NCBI RefSeq assembly: GCF_020400605.1
Contig: NZ_JAINRD010000041.1
Coordinates: 1-35,857 of the forward strand
Length of the DNA: 35,857 bases
Source: Streptomyces aculeolatus
GTDB taxonomy: Bacteria > Actinomycetota > Actinomycetes > Streptomycetales > Streptomycetaceae
Direction: 5' to 3'
Shown here: positions 21,831-28,455 of the stretch, piece after piece
Position numbering within the stretch: position 1 is the first letter of the stretch
Layout of the letters: the number at the start of each line of letters is the position of its first letter
The notes under the pieces: generated by a model
Told to the model about the DNA's origin: nothing
The model's database searches: none
The model's input: only the letters and a program-made list of their open reading frames with translations
Position numbers and translations under genes: made by a program

Positions 21831-22845
21831 GCTGGCCGCGGCCGGGCTGCGCGGCGGCCGGGCGGAGCCCGCGTACGCCGCCTGCGGGCGGTACTTGAGG
21901 CGCCGCAGCTCCGCGGCGTTCCCCGTTGCGCGCTTCCTGCTGCCGCCCGGCAAGCGCCCGTACTACGACGCGATGCTCGCGTTCTGCGGGTACGCGGACG
22001 ACGTCCTCGACACCACCGAGCAGGGCCTGCACGAGCGCGCCGAGCGGTTCGACGCCCTGCGCCACGAGGCGCTGCGCCGGATCGGCACGGGTGCCGCCGC
22101 GACCGCGGGCACCGGCGCCGGCCCGGTGACCGCGGAGGCGGTGCTGATCTGCCGGGCACTGGCCCACACGGTGCGCACCTGGGACATGGATCCGGAGGGG
22201 GTCCGGCGCTTCCTGCGGACGCTGCGCACGGACCTCGACACCAGCTCGTACGCGACGTTCGAGGATCTGGAGCTGTACATGCGCTCCGTCAGCGGGGACA
22301 TGAGCATCTGGGTCAACACGCTGCTCGAACCGGTGGACGACGAGGCCACGGTGAAGGCCATCGCCCTGGGCTACGGGGTCTACATGCTGGAATTCCTCGA
22401 CGACATCGCCGAGGACGCCGCGCTGGGCCGCGTCTACCTCCCCCTCGCCGACCTCGAACGCCACGGGCTGAGCCGCCAGGACCTCACCACCGCGGCCGCC
22501 CGGCAGCGGATGACCCCGCCGTTGAAGGACGCCGTCCGCTACGAGGCGGACCGGGTGCGGCGCTTCTTCCGGCTGGCGGACGGCTGGCACCGCCACGTCC
22601 ACCCGTCAGGGCAGGAACTGCCGCGGCAGTACCTGGAGCTGGGCCGTACGGTGCTGGCCGAGCTGATCCGCGACGACTACGACATCTTCCAACGCCGCCG
22701 CAGCACCCGCCTGCTGTGCACGGCGCGCGCTGGCGGCACGACGGCGCGCTCGTACCTGCGCACCCTCCGGCACCGCCGCGCGCACCCCCACCGGATCCCG
22801 ACCATCCCCGGGCAGCGGGCGGGCGGGGACGGGCAGGGCCCGTAG
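21817..22845 (+). CDS. Squalene/phytoene synthase family protein
   Basis: This 342-residue protein has the first Asp-rich motif in FCGYADDVLDTTE (Asp61, Asp62, Asp65) and the second in EFLDDIAEDAALGRVYLPLADLERHGLS. In relatives the second motif reads RDxxED; here the Arg is Asp (DDIAED), and the Q-x-x-N preceding it is also changed. The family condenses two prenyl diphosphates head to head through presqualene/prephytoene diphosphate. No carotenoid or hopanoid genes are in the window, so the product is unknown. The C-terminus (after ~residue 290) is basic and repetitive (RHRRAHPHRIP). GTG 21817 has GGAAGG at seven bases. Confidence 0.8.
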   Translation: MFAHELAAAGLRGGRAEPAYAACGRYLRRRSSAAFPVARFLLPPGKRPYYDAMLAFCGYADDVLDTTEQGLHERAERFDALRHEALRRIGTGAAATAGTGAGPVTAEAVLICRALAHTVRTWDMDPEGVRRFLRTLRTDLDTSSYATFEDLELYMRSVSGDMSIWVNTLLEPVDDEATVKAIALGYGVYMLEFLDDIAEDAALGRVYLPLADLERHGLSRQDLTTAAARQRMTPPLKDAVRYEADRVRRFFRLADGWHRHVHPSGQELPRQYLELGRTVLAELIRDDYDIFQRRRSTRLLCTARAGGTTARSYLRTLRHRRAHPHRIPTIPGQRAGGDGQGP

Positions 22846-22879
22846 CGCGCCGGGGCCCGCAGCGCCGGGCCCACGCGAA

Positions 22880-22906
22880 CGCCCGGCCGGTGGGACCGGC
22901 CGGGCG
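22880..22906. terminator. Bidirectional terminator between convergent genes
   Basis: CGCCCGGCCGG (22880-22890) pairs perfectly with CCGGCCGGGCG (22896-22906) across a 5-base loop. It lies between the phytoene/squalene synthase stop and the stop of the SH3-like gene, so it can serve both. Confidence 0.65.
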
Positions 22907-22931
22907 CGGCGGCGGGGGCGAGCCCGCGGGG

Positions 22932-23318
22932 TCACCGCGGGCAGAAGGGAATCTGGTCCAGGTTCAGCACGTAGCGGGCGGACATGTAGCCGTGGCCGCC
23001 GCCGTGCACCGGCACGCGGTACCACCTGTTGTTGCCCAGCACGTTCTGGCCGATCACCTTGCACTGGATGCGGACGATCGTCCCGGAGTCCGCCCATCCC
23101 AGGATGTCGCTGCGCGTCGTCGGCTTGGCCCGCTTGTAGACGACGCTGTTGCCGAGCACCTTGCCCCGGTACGGGTAGTGGTTGGCCTCGGCGACCGGCG
23201 CGGACTCGGCCCTCTGCCCCTCGGAGTCGGCTGCGGCGAGCGACGGCGTCGCGGCGAGCGCACCGAGGGTCAGGGCGGCGGTGGCCACCAGGGCGGCGGC
23301 AGCCTTGCGGATCGACAT
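22932..23318 (-). CDS. Secreted SH3-like protein
   Basis: This 128-residue protein has a signal peptide (MSIRKAAAALVATAALTLGALAATPSLAA). The ~85-residue mature part resembles bacterial SH3 domains: YRGKVLGNSVVYKRAKPTTRSDILGWADSGTIVRIQCKVIGQNVLGNNRWYRVPV, then GYMSARYVLN. It has two cysteines (IQCKV and IPFCPR) that may pair. Such proteins bind cell wall or are of unknown role. AAAGGAG precedes ATG 23318. Lone gene, convergent with the squalene/phytoene synthase gene. Confidence 0.8.
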   Translation of the reverse strand: MSIRKAAAALVATAALTLGALAATPSLAAADSEGQRAESAPVAEANHYPYRGKVLGNSVVYKRAKPTTRSDILGWADSGTIVRIQCKVIGQNVLGNNRWYRVPVHGGGHGYMSARYVLNLDQIPFCPR

Positions 23319-23488
23319 CGGGGATCTCCTTTCGCGGTGCTACGCACCAGAGCGGGGAGGAACGTGAGAACCGTAGGAGAAGCCGGTCGCGGCACCGCCC
23401 TATTGCGGTCAGACACACCCAACTGCCCCCCGTCCAGCCCAATCCGGGCGGGACCGTGGGCCACGGGTCCGTACGTCCGTGGCTGTTT

Positions 23489-23513
23489 CCGTGGTCGGCA
23501 CGGAGGCGATCCG
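23489..23513. promoter_or_regulatory. Repeat element A: CCGTG-N5-CACGG plus flank, upstream of DUF1801 gene
   Basis: A 25-base sequence starting CCGTGGTCGGCACGG is repeated at 26875-26899 with two differences. The core is an inverted repeat, CCGTG and CACGG five bases apart. Similarity continues downstream in patches (GAGGCTG, CCGGATaaGGAC/CCGGAT...GGAC, AGGAG) up to the start codon, so the whole promoter-leader looks duplicated. It may be the operator of the LuxR-type regulator at 24034-26841. Confidence 0.6.
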
Positions 23514-23588
23514 CGGTGTCCGGGGGCGAGGCTGTGATCACACGAGCGGCCCGGCGGGTGACCGGGCCGGATAAGGACAGGAGTGATC

Positions 23589-24041
23589 ATGGGCAGCAGT
23601 GGGACCGGGGCGTACGAGACATTCTCGGCCGAGGAGCGGGCCGCGATGAAGGAGCACGCCCGGGAGCAGAAGAAGGCGGCGCGGCGGGGTTCGCGGGCGG
23701 ACAAGGCGGCGGAGGCACTGCGGGACGTGCTCGCGAAGATCGCGGAGATGCAGGACTCCGACCGGGTCATGGCCGAGCGCGTCCACGCAGTGGTCACGGC
23801 GGCGGCGCCGGAGCTGGCGCCGAAGACCTGGTACGGCATGCCCGCGTACGCGCGGGACGGCAAGGTCGTCTGCTTCTTCCAGAGCGCGGGGAAGTTCAAC
23901 GCGCGCTATGCGACGCTCGGGTTCAGCGATCTGGCGAACCTGGACGAGGGCACGATGTGGCCGGCGGGGTTCGCGCTGACCGAGGTGACGGACGAGGTGG
24001 AGGCGCGGATCGCGGCGCTGGTGAAGCAGGCGGTCAGCTAG
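23589..24041 (+). CDS. DUF1801 family protein (YdhG/iron-chaperone-like)
   Basis: This 150-residue protein shows DUF1801 features: VHAVVTAAAPELAPKTWYGMPAYARDGKVVCFFQSAGKFNARYATLGFSDLANLD and MWPAGFALTEVTDEVEARIAALVKQAV. The family resembles frataxin-fold proteins such as FdhD-unrelated YdhG; biochemical role unsettled. An N-terminal charged helix (ERAAMKEHAREQKKAARRGSRADKAAEAL) precedes it. AGGAG sits five bases before ATG 23589. Its promoter carries the repeat shared with the LuxR/PNPOx intergenic region, suggesting joint control. It overlaps the convergent regulator by 8 bases. Confidence 0.8.
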   Translation: MGSSGTGAYETFSAEERAAMKEHAREQKKAARRGSRADKAAEALRDVLAKIAEMQDSDRVMAERVHAVVTAAAPELAPKTWYGMPAYARDGKVVCFFQSAGKFNARYATLGFSDLANLDEGTMWPAGFALTEVTDEVEARIAALVKQAVS

Positions 24042-26841
24042 CCGGGCGCGCCGTCACGGGGCCGAGGCCCAGGGCGGTCAGGGCCGCCGTGCCCGCGGCG
24101 CCGTGGTCGCCGCCGGCGAGCAGCAGGGTGCGGGCCGCCTGGTACGGGCTCCCCGCCGCCTCGAACGCCGCGGCCAGGCCCGGCAGCCGCGGCAGGTCGC
24201 CGTCGAGCAGCGCCTCGGCCCGGTCCACCTGCGCGGCGGCGACCGGGTTGCCGGCGACGACGGCGCGGGCCGCGGTGATCCGGCCGCGGGCGTCCGGGTG
24301 GCCGGCGAGCACCGCCGCCTCCGCGCGCAGCGCGACGTACCAGTGCAGCCAGATCCAGCACACCCACTTCCACACCTCGTCCGGCTCGGGCGCGACCCGC
24401 TCCAGCGCGCCCTGCGCGTCGCCGTGGTGAAGCAGGACGGTGGCGTCGAAGACCGCGCCGTAGCCGTGCCGGTGCTCGGTCGTGGTGTCCGCCCGGGCGG
24501 CGAGGGAAAGCCAGAGCGCGCGGGCGTCGTCGTCGCCGCGCAGCCCGTGGACCATGGCCACGGAGGCGGCCCCGGCGGCGACGGAGAGCGACTGCTGCCC
24601 GCCGCTGTGCTCGAAGGAGTCGCGGAACCGCACGGCGTGGGCGAGGGCTTCGCCGGCGTGGCCCGCGAAGGCGTCGGCGACGAGCAGCCAGGCGGTGGCG
24701 TGGTGGCCGGCTTCGGCGAGCAGCGGGTGGTCGGCGAGCTGACTGCCCCAGCGGCGGGCGCGGTCCAGCTCGCCGGCGCCGACCGCGGTGCCGGCGGCCA
24801 TGGCGAGGGCGTCCATCCGCTCGTGGGTGGCGGCTGGGGTGGGCGGCAGAGGCGCCAGCGCCTCGGTCCTGCGGCGGGTGGCGGCCGCCGTGGCGAAGGC
24901 GTCGCCCGCCCAGCTCAGGGCGCCGGACAGGGCGTCGAGGGCGGCGGACTCCGTGACCGGGTCTCCCGCGCGGCGGGCCAGCTCGACGGCGTGTTCCACC
25001 CGCTCGACCGTCCGGTCCACGGCGTTGTCCGCGTCCCCCTGCACGGCGCCGTAGGCGTCGCTGACCACCGCCGCCTCGGCCAGCGCGACGGCAGCGCCCG
25101 CGCGTGGGTCGTCGCCGGCCAGGTCGCGGGCGCGGGCGAGCACGGCCGTGACCTCGGCGACGGCGGGAAGCCGGGTGAAGGACGTGGAGAAGCGGTACGC
25201 GGCGGTGGCGGCCTCGGCGAGGTCGCGGCCGGCGCCGGCGCGGTCGCCCGCGCGCTCGGCGGCCTCGGCGGCGGCGCGGTGCAGCCGGTACATGTCGTCG
25301 CCGAGCCGCCGGCAGCCGGCCACCGCCGCGGCGTGCCGCAGCGCGACCGCGGCGCCCGCGCCGTCGTCGGCGAGCGCGGCGGCCTGCTCGTACCGCTGCT
25401 GGGCCTCGCCGGGCAGGTTGCGGGTGAACGCCAGCCCGGCCAGCGACAGGGCGAGCCGGTGGGCGTCGGCCCGCAGCTCCGGTTGGGCGGCGGCCCAGCC
25501 GAGCGCGGCCCGCATGTCCTCGGCGAGGTCGTCGAAGCGGGCGCGCCAGTCCGGGCCGACGGTGCCGGTCAGCGCGGTGGCGGCGGCGCCGCACCAGCCG
25601 AGGTGGCGGGTGCGTACGTCGGTCTGCTCGCCGGCGGCGGCGAGCCGCTCCGCGCCGTACTGGCGGATGGTCTCCAGCGCCCGGTAGCGGGTGCCGGTCG
25701 CGGACGGGGTGACGGCGAGGAGGCTCTGCTCGGCGAGCCGGCCGAGGCCGTCGGCGACGGCGGAGGCGTCCTCGGGTCCTTCCCCGGCGACCTCGGCCGC
25801 CGCGGCGGCGGTGAACGGGGCGACGAACACCGAAACCCTGCGCAGCAGCGCCTGGTCCTGCGGCCGGAGCAGGTCGTGGCTCCAGTCGAGGACGGCGCGC
25901 ACCGAGCGGTGGCGGTCGTCGGCGCGGGCGCCGCCGCTGAGGATCCGCAGCTGGTCGCCGAGGCCTGCGGTCAGGCCGTCGAGCCCGAGGGTGGCCCAGC
26001 GGGCGGCGGCCAGCTCGATGGCCAGGGCCATGCCGTCGAGGCGTTCGCAGACGGCGACGACGCCCGCGCTCGCGCCGGGTCCCGGCGGCCAGCCGACGGC
26101 CGCGGCGCGGTCCATGAACAGGGCCACGGCGTCGGACTCGTCGCCTCCGGCGCGCGACAGCGGGGGCACCGGGACGGCGCGCTCGAAGGGCACCACGAGG
26201 CGGGCCCGGCTGGTGGCGAGCACGCGCAGCCGGGGGCACGCGGCGAGCAGCCGCTCCAGGAACGGCGCGACCCCGTCGCGTACGTGCTCGCAGTTGTCCA
26301 GTACGAGCAGCGCGTCGTGGTCCGCGAGCGCGGCCAGCACGGCGTCGTCCACGTCGCGCGCGGGCTGCTCGCCGACGCCCACGGCGGCGGCGACCGCGGC
26401 GCCCACCCGCGCCGGGTCGGCGACGGGGACCAGGTCGGCGAACCACACGCCGTCGGGGAACTCGCCGGCCAGCTCGCCGGCGACCGCGAGCGCGAGCCGC
26501 GTCTTGCCCACGCCGCCGGGGCCGACGGCGGTGACCTGCCGGTGTGCCCGTACCGCCGCGGCCAGCTCCGCGCGCTCGCGGGCGCGGCCGACGAAGGCCG
26601 TCAGCGGCGCGGGCAGGGCGGGCCGGGGGCCGGCCTGTCCGGTGGCGCGGGCGGAGGCGGCGGCGTGCCGGGCGAGGGCGCGCCGGTCGGGCAGTTGCAG
26701 CTTGCGCAGCAGCGAGGAGACGTGCGATTCGACGGTGCGTACGGAGATGAAGAGGCGCCCGGCGATCTCGGCGTTGCTCAGGTGCTCGCCGAGGAGCGCG
26801 AGGACTTCGGCTTCGCGGGCGGAGATCGACGGGGTGGCCAC
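24034..26841 (-). CDS. LuxR-type HTH / NB-ARC ATPase regulator with TPR-like C-terminus
   Basis: This 935-residue protein is unusual for a large regulator in having its LuxR HTH at the N-terminus: SAREAEVLALLGEHLSNAEIAGRLFISVRTVESHVSSLLRKL (residues 7-48). An NB-ARC/AP-ATPase domain follows with Walker A GPGGVGKT (107-114) and Walker B LLVLDN, plus TSRARL and the MALAIELAAAR sensor region. The rest is an Ala-rich alpha-helical repeat sensor. Such proteins bind ATP and a ligand and then activate target genes. GTG 26841 is the start. It is divergent from the pyridoxamine oxidase-like gene and convergent with DUF1801; both those genes share a promoter element, so they may be its targets. Confidence 0.88.
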   Translation of the reverse strand: MATPSISAREAEVLALLGEHLSNAEIAGRLFISVRTVESHVSSLLRKLQLPDRRALARHAAASARATGQAGPRPALPAPLTAFVGRARERAELAAAVRAHRQVTAVGPGGVGKTRLALAVAGELAGEFPDGVWFADLVPVADPARVGAAVAAAVGVGEQPARDVDDAVLAALADHDALLVLDNCEHVRDGVAPFLERLLAACPRLRVLATSRARLVVPFERAVPVPPLSRAGGDESDAVALFMDRAAAVGWPPGPGASAGVVAVCERLDGMALAIELAAARWATLGLDGLTAGLGDQLRILSGGARADDRHRSVRAVLDWSHDLLRPQDQALLRRVSVFVAPFTAAAAAEVAGEGPEDASAVADGLGRLAEQSLLAVTPSATGTRYRALETIRQYGAERLAAAGEQTDVRTRHLGWCGAAATALTGTVGPDWRARFDDLAEDMRAALGWAAAQPELRADAHRLALSLAGLAFTRNLPGEAQQRYEQAAALADDGAGAAVALRHAAAVAGCRRLGDDMYRLHRAAAEAAERAGDRAGAGRDLAEAATAAYRFSTSFTRLPAVAEVTAVLARARDLAGDDPRAGAAVALAEAAVVSDAYGAVQGDADNAVDRTVERVEHAVELARRAGDPVTESAALDALSGALSWAGDAFATAAATRRRTEALAPLPPTPAATHERMDALAMAAGTAVGAGELDRARRWGSQLADHPLLAEAGHHATAWLLVADAFAGHAGEALAHAVRFRDSFEHSGGQQSLSVAAGAASVAMVHGLRGDDDARALWLSLAARADTTTEHRHGYGAVFDATVLLHHGDAQGALERVAPEPDEVWKWVCWIWLHWYVALRAEAAVLAGHPDARGRITAARAVVAGNPVAAAQVDRAEALLDGDLPRLPGLAAAFEAAGSPYQAARTLLLAGGDHGAAGTAALTALGLGPVTARPAS

Positions 26842-26874
26842 GTCCTCATTATCCGCGACGCTCCGCGGTGTTCT

Positions 26875-26899
26875 CCGTGGTCAGCACGGAGGCGGTCCG
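26875..26899. promoter_or_regulatory. Repeat element B: CCGTG-N5-CACGG plus flank, in the LuxR/PNPOx divergent promoter
   Basis: Near-identical copy (23 of 25) of the element at 23489-23513, here lying 34 bases before the LuxR-type regulator start and 97 bases before the flavin-oxidase-like gene. The position suits both autoregulation and control of the divergent gene. Confidence 0.6.
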
Positions 26900-26995
26900 G
26901 GGGTGCGCGGGACGAGGCTGGGTGGCCACGGCGATCGGGCCGGTGCGGCGCACCGGCCGGATCGTATACGAGCCCACGAGGACCAGGAGCGCGAG

Positions 26996-27463
26996 ATGAT
27001 CGCACCCACGCACCCCGCCGAGCCCCGGACCCGCGCGCGGCGGCGCCGGGACACCGAGCACCGGCTCGCCCACGACGTGGACGTCTGGGTGGCCAGTGCG
27101 GCGCCGGACGGGACGCCGTACCTCGTACCTCTGTCGTTCTCCTGGGACGGCGCCGCGGTGTGGGTCGCGACGCCGGCGGGGAGCCCGACCGGCCGGAACC
27201 TCGCCGCCACCGGTGTCGCGCGGCTGGCGCTCGGGCCCACCCGGGACGTCACGGTGATCGACGGCGGGGTCGAGGTCTTCGAGCTGGACGCGCTGCCGCG
27301 GGAGCACGGAGACCGCTTCGCGGCCCGCGCCGGCTTCGACCCGCGCGGCGCCGCCGGCCCGTACCGCTGGTTCCGGATCACCCCGCGGCGGATCCTGGCC
27401 TGGCGCGAGGTGAACGAGCTGAAGGGGCGCGAGCTGATGCGCGACGGCCGCTGGCTGGACTGA
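26996..27463 (+). CDS. Pyridoxamine 5'-phosphate oxidase-fold protein (flavin/F420-type)
   Basis: This 155-residue split-barrel protein has TEHRLAHDVDVWVASAAPDGTPYLVPLSFSWDGAAVWVATPAGSPTGRNLAATGVARLALGPTRDVTVIDGGVEV, the usual PNPOx-like cofactor-binding strand order. The tail (YRWFRITPRRILAWREVNELKGRELMRDG) is typical of actinobacterial members that bind FMN or F420. Role unknown: vitamin B6 synthesis is unlikely for such short paralogues. AGGAG precedes ATG 26996. It is divergent from the LuxR-type regulator over a promoter element also found upstream of DUF1801. Confidence 0.82.
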   Translation: MIAPTHPAEPRTRARRRRDTEHRLAHDVDVWVASAAPDGTPYLVPLSFSWDGAAVWVATPAGSPTGRNLAATGVARLALGPTRDVTVIDGGVEVFELDALPREHGDRFAARAGFDPRGAAGPYRWFRITPRRILAWREVNELKGRELMRDGRWLD

Positions 27464-27782
27464 CACCGAGCCGGGCTGTGTCGCGCTTCACACCCTCCGG
27501 CGCGGGGGCATGGAACAACCGGAGGTCACCTCCCGTTGAAGACGGTGTGGGTACGGAGGGAACAGTGTCCCCGGGCCTCACCTCTCGCCCGTGGGGAAGA
27601 TCGTTCGGCTGAAGCCCCACGGAGCCTTTCGCCGCGAGGCGACCGCCCTCCGTATCCGCCCCAGACCGCCCCGGTCGGATCCCCCCTCCGACCGGGGCTC
27701 CCTCTTTCCCCGGTCCGCGTACGGTAGTTCCCCCACCGCGCACCGCACGCACCCACGCGGCGGGCGGCCGCCGGCCGGGTCG
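27464..27782. other. Gene-free stretch with palindrome and terminator
   Basis: No gene is seen in these 319 bases. A perfect 13-base palindrome, GGAGGTCACCTCC, lies at 27521-27533, and a strong terminator hairpin at 27669-27697 is listed separately. A transcript between them could be a small RNA, but no promoter is evident. Confidence 0.45.
27669..27697 (+). terminator. Rho-independent terminator
   Basis: CCCCGGTCGGA (27669-27679) pairs perfectly with TCCGACCGGGG (27687-27697) around a 7-base loop; a pyrimidine-rich tail with TTT follows. It lies 206 bases after the PNPOx-like stop, too far for a simple gene end, which leaves room for a longer 3' region or an unseen small transcript. Confidence 0.7.
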
Positions 27783-28031
27783 CTACGCGCCCGGGTCCTT
27801 CTCCTCGCCGATGGGGTCGGGCACGGCGATGTCCGCCAACTGCCGCCGCAGCGCCTCCTCCTGGTCCGTCAGCGGGACGTCCGGGAGCAGCCGCTCGGGG
27901 TGACCGGAGACGGGACCCGTCGGGGGCGGCGGCGGAACGGGCGGTGGCGGCGGGATGAAGAACCACACCCGGCCGAGGGCGGTCAGGGCCTCCTGCAGCA
28001 CACGCTGCAGCCAGGCAAGGGCAGGAACCAT
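27783..28031 (-). CDS. DUF6059 family small protein
   Basis: This 82-residue protein has an N-terminal amphipathic helix (LAWLQRVLQEALTALGRVWFF), a proline-rich hinge (IPPPPPVPPPPP), and the segment GHPERLLPDVPLTDQEEALRRQL, which I recognise from DUF6059 proteins of Streptomyces. These often sit beside regulators or specialised-metabolite genes; function unknown. The ATG at 28031 has no clear ribosome site and an in-frame stop just upstream fixes it as the first possible start. Divergent from the LAL regulator. Confidence 0.65.
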   Translation of the reverse strand: MVPALAWLQRVLQEALTALGRVWFFIPPPPPVPPPPPTGPVSGHPERLLPDVPLTDQEEALRRQLADIAVPDPIGEEKDPGA

Positions 28032-28255
28032 CCGAGGAGAGTGTTACGCGGCGCCAAAGTCCCGCCAAAATCTCGCTGCCCCGCTCACCCCCGCGCGGCC
28101 GGCGGGACCACGATGGGGGACCCGCGGGCGCGCCCGGGGGCTCACGCGTCGTCCGGTACGCCCGCGTTCACTCCCGCGGACCCTGGGGCGGCGCTCGCGG
28201 ACCGCTGCGATTGTCCCAGGGGATGTATACTCCGCAGCATCACAACAAGGCCAGG

Positions 28256-28318
28256 ATGAACGATGCAAAACGGACCTACGCATTATCTCGCCGCCTGAGA
28301 AAACCCGGCCTTGCGTAA
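28256..28318 (+). CDS. Possible 20-residue leader peptide with a TTA codon
   Basis: ATG 28256 with AAGG five bases upstream opens a short frame MNDAKRTYALSRRLRKPGLA ending at TAA 28316. Its tenth codon is TTA, rare in Streptomyces. A second overlapping short frame starts at 28263 (MQNGPTHYLAA). Either might be a translated leader linking ribosome progress or bldA tRNA supply to the hairpin downstream. Coding status is unproven. Confidence 0.25.
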   Translation: MNDAKRTYALSRRLRKPGLA

Positions 28319-28356
28319 CCAAACCTGACCTGTGAAACTACTAACCGAATACGCGG

Positions 28357-28381
28357 TACGGCACTTCCCCTGAGTGCCGTA
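28357..28381 (+). promoter_or_regulatory. Hairpin or operator in the LAL regulator leader
   Basis: TACGGCACT (28357-28365) pairs perfectly with AGTGCCGTA (28373-28381) across TCCCCTG. It lies 75 bases before the ATG. There is no T-tract after it, so it could be an operator for a dimeric repressor or a messenger RNA structure. Confidence 0.45.
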
Positions 28382-28455
28382 TGACCTGGACTTGCTCAAG
28401 GTGCAATTGTTTCGACGAAGAATCGATTGCATCAACGGGAGGTGAGTAATCCGGT

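Larger units (their letters stand above)
28032..28455. other. Divergent region and long leader upstream of the LAL regulator
   Basis: These 424 bases are GC-rich to about 28200 and then clearly AT-richer. They include a possible short ORF with a TTA codon (28256-28318), a 9-base-pair hairpin (28357-28381) and the ribosome site GGGAGGTGAG near 28437. The LAL promoter should lie around 28200-28250 (TGTATACT at 28224-28231 is a candidate -10 region). Confidence 0.5.

Noticed and set aside
24103..27612. 1169-residue plus-strand open frame
   Set aside because: It is the antisense shadow of the LuxR/NB-ARC gene: Gly/Ala/Val-rich without domain order. The minus-strand reading has HTH, Walker A and Walker B motifs.
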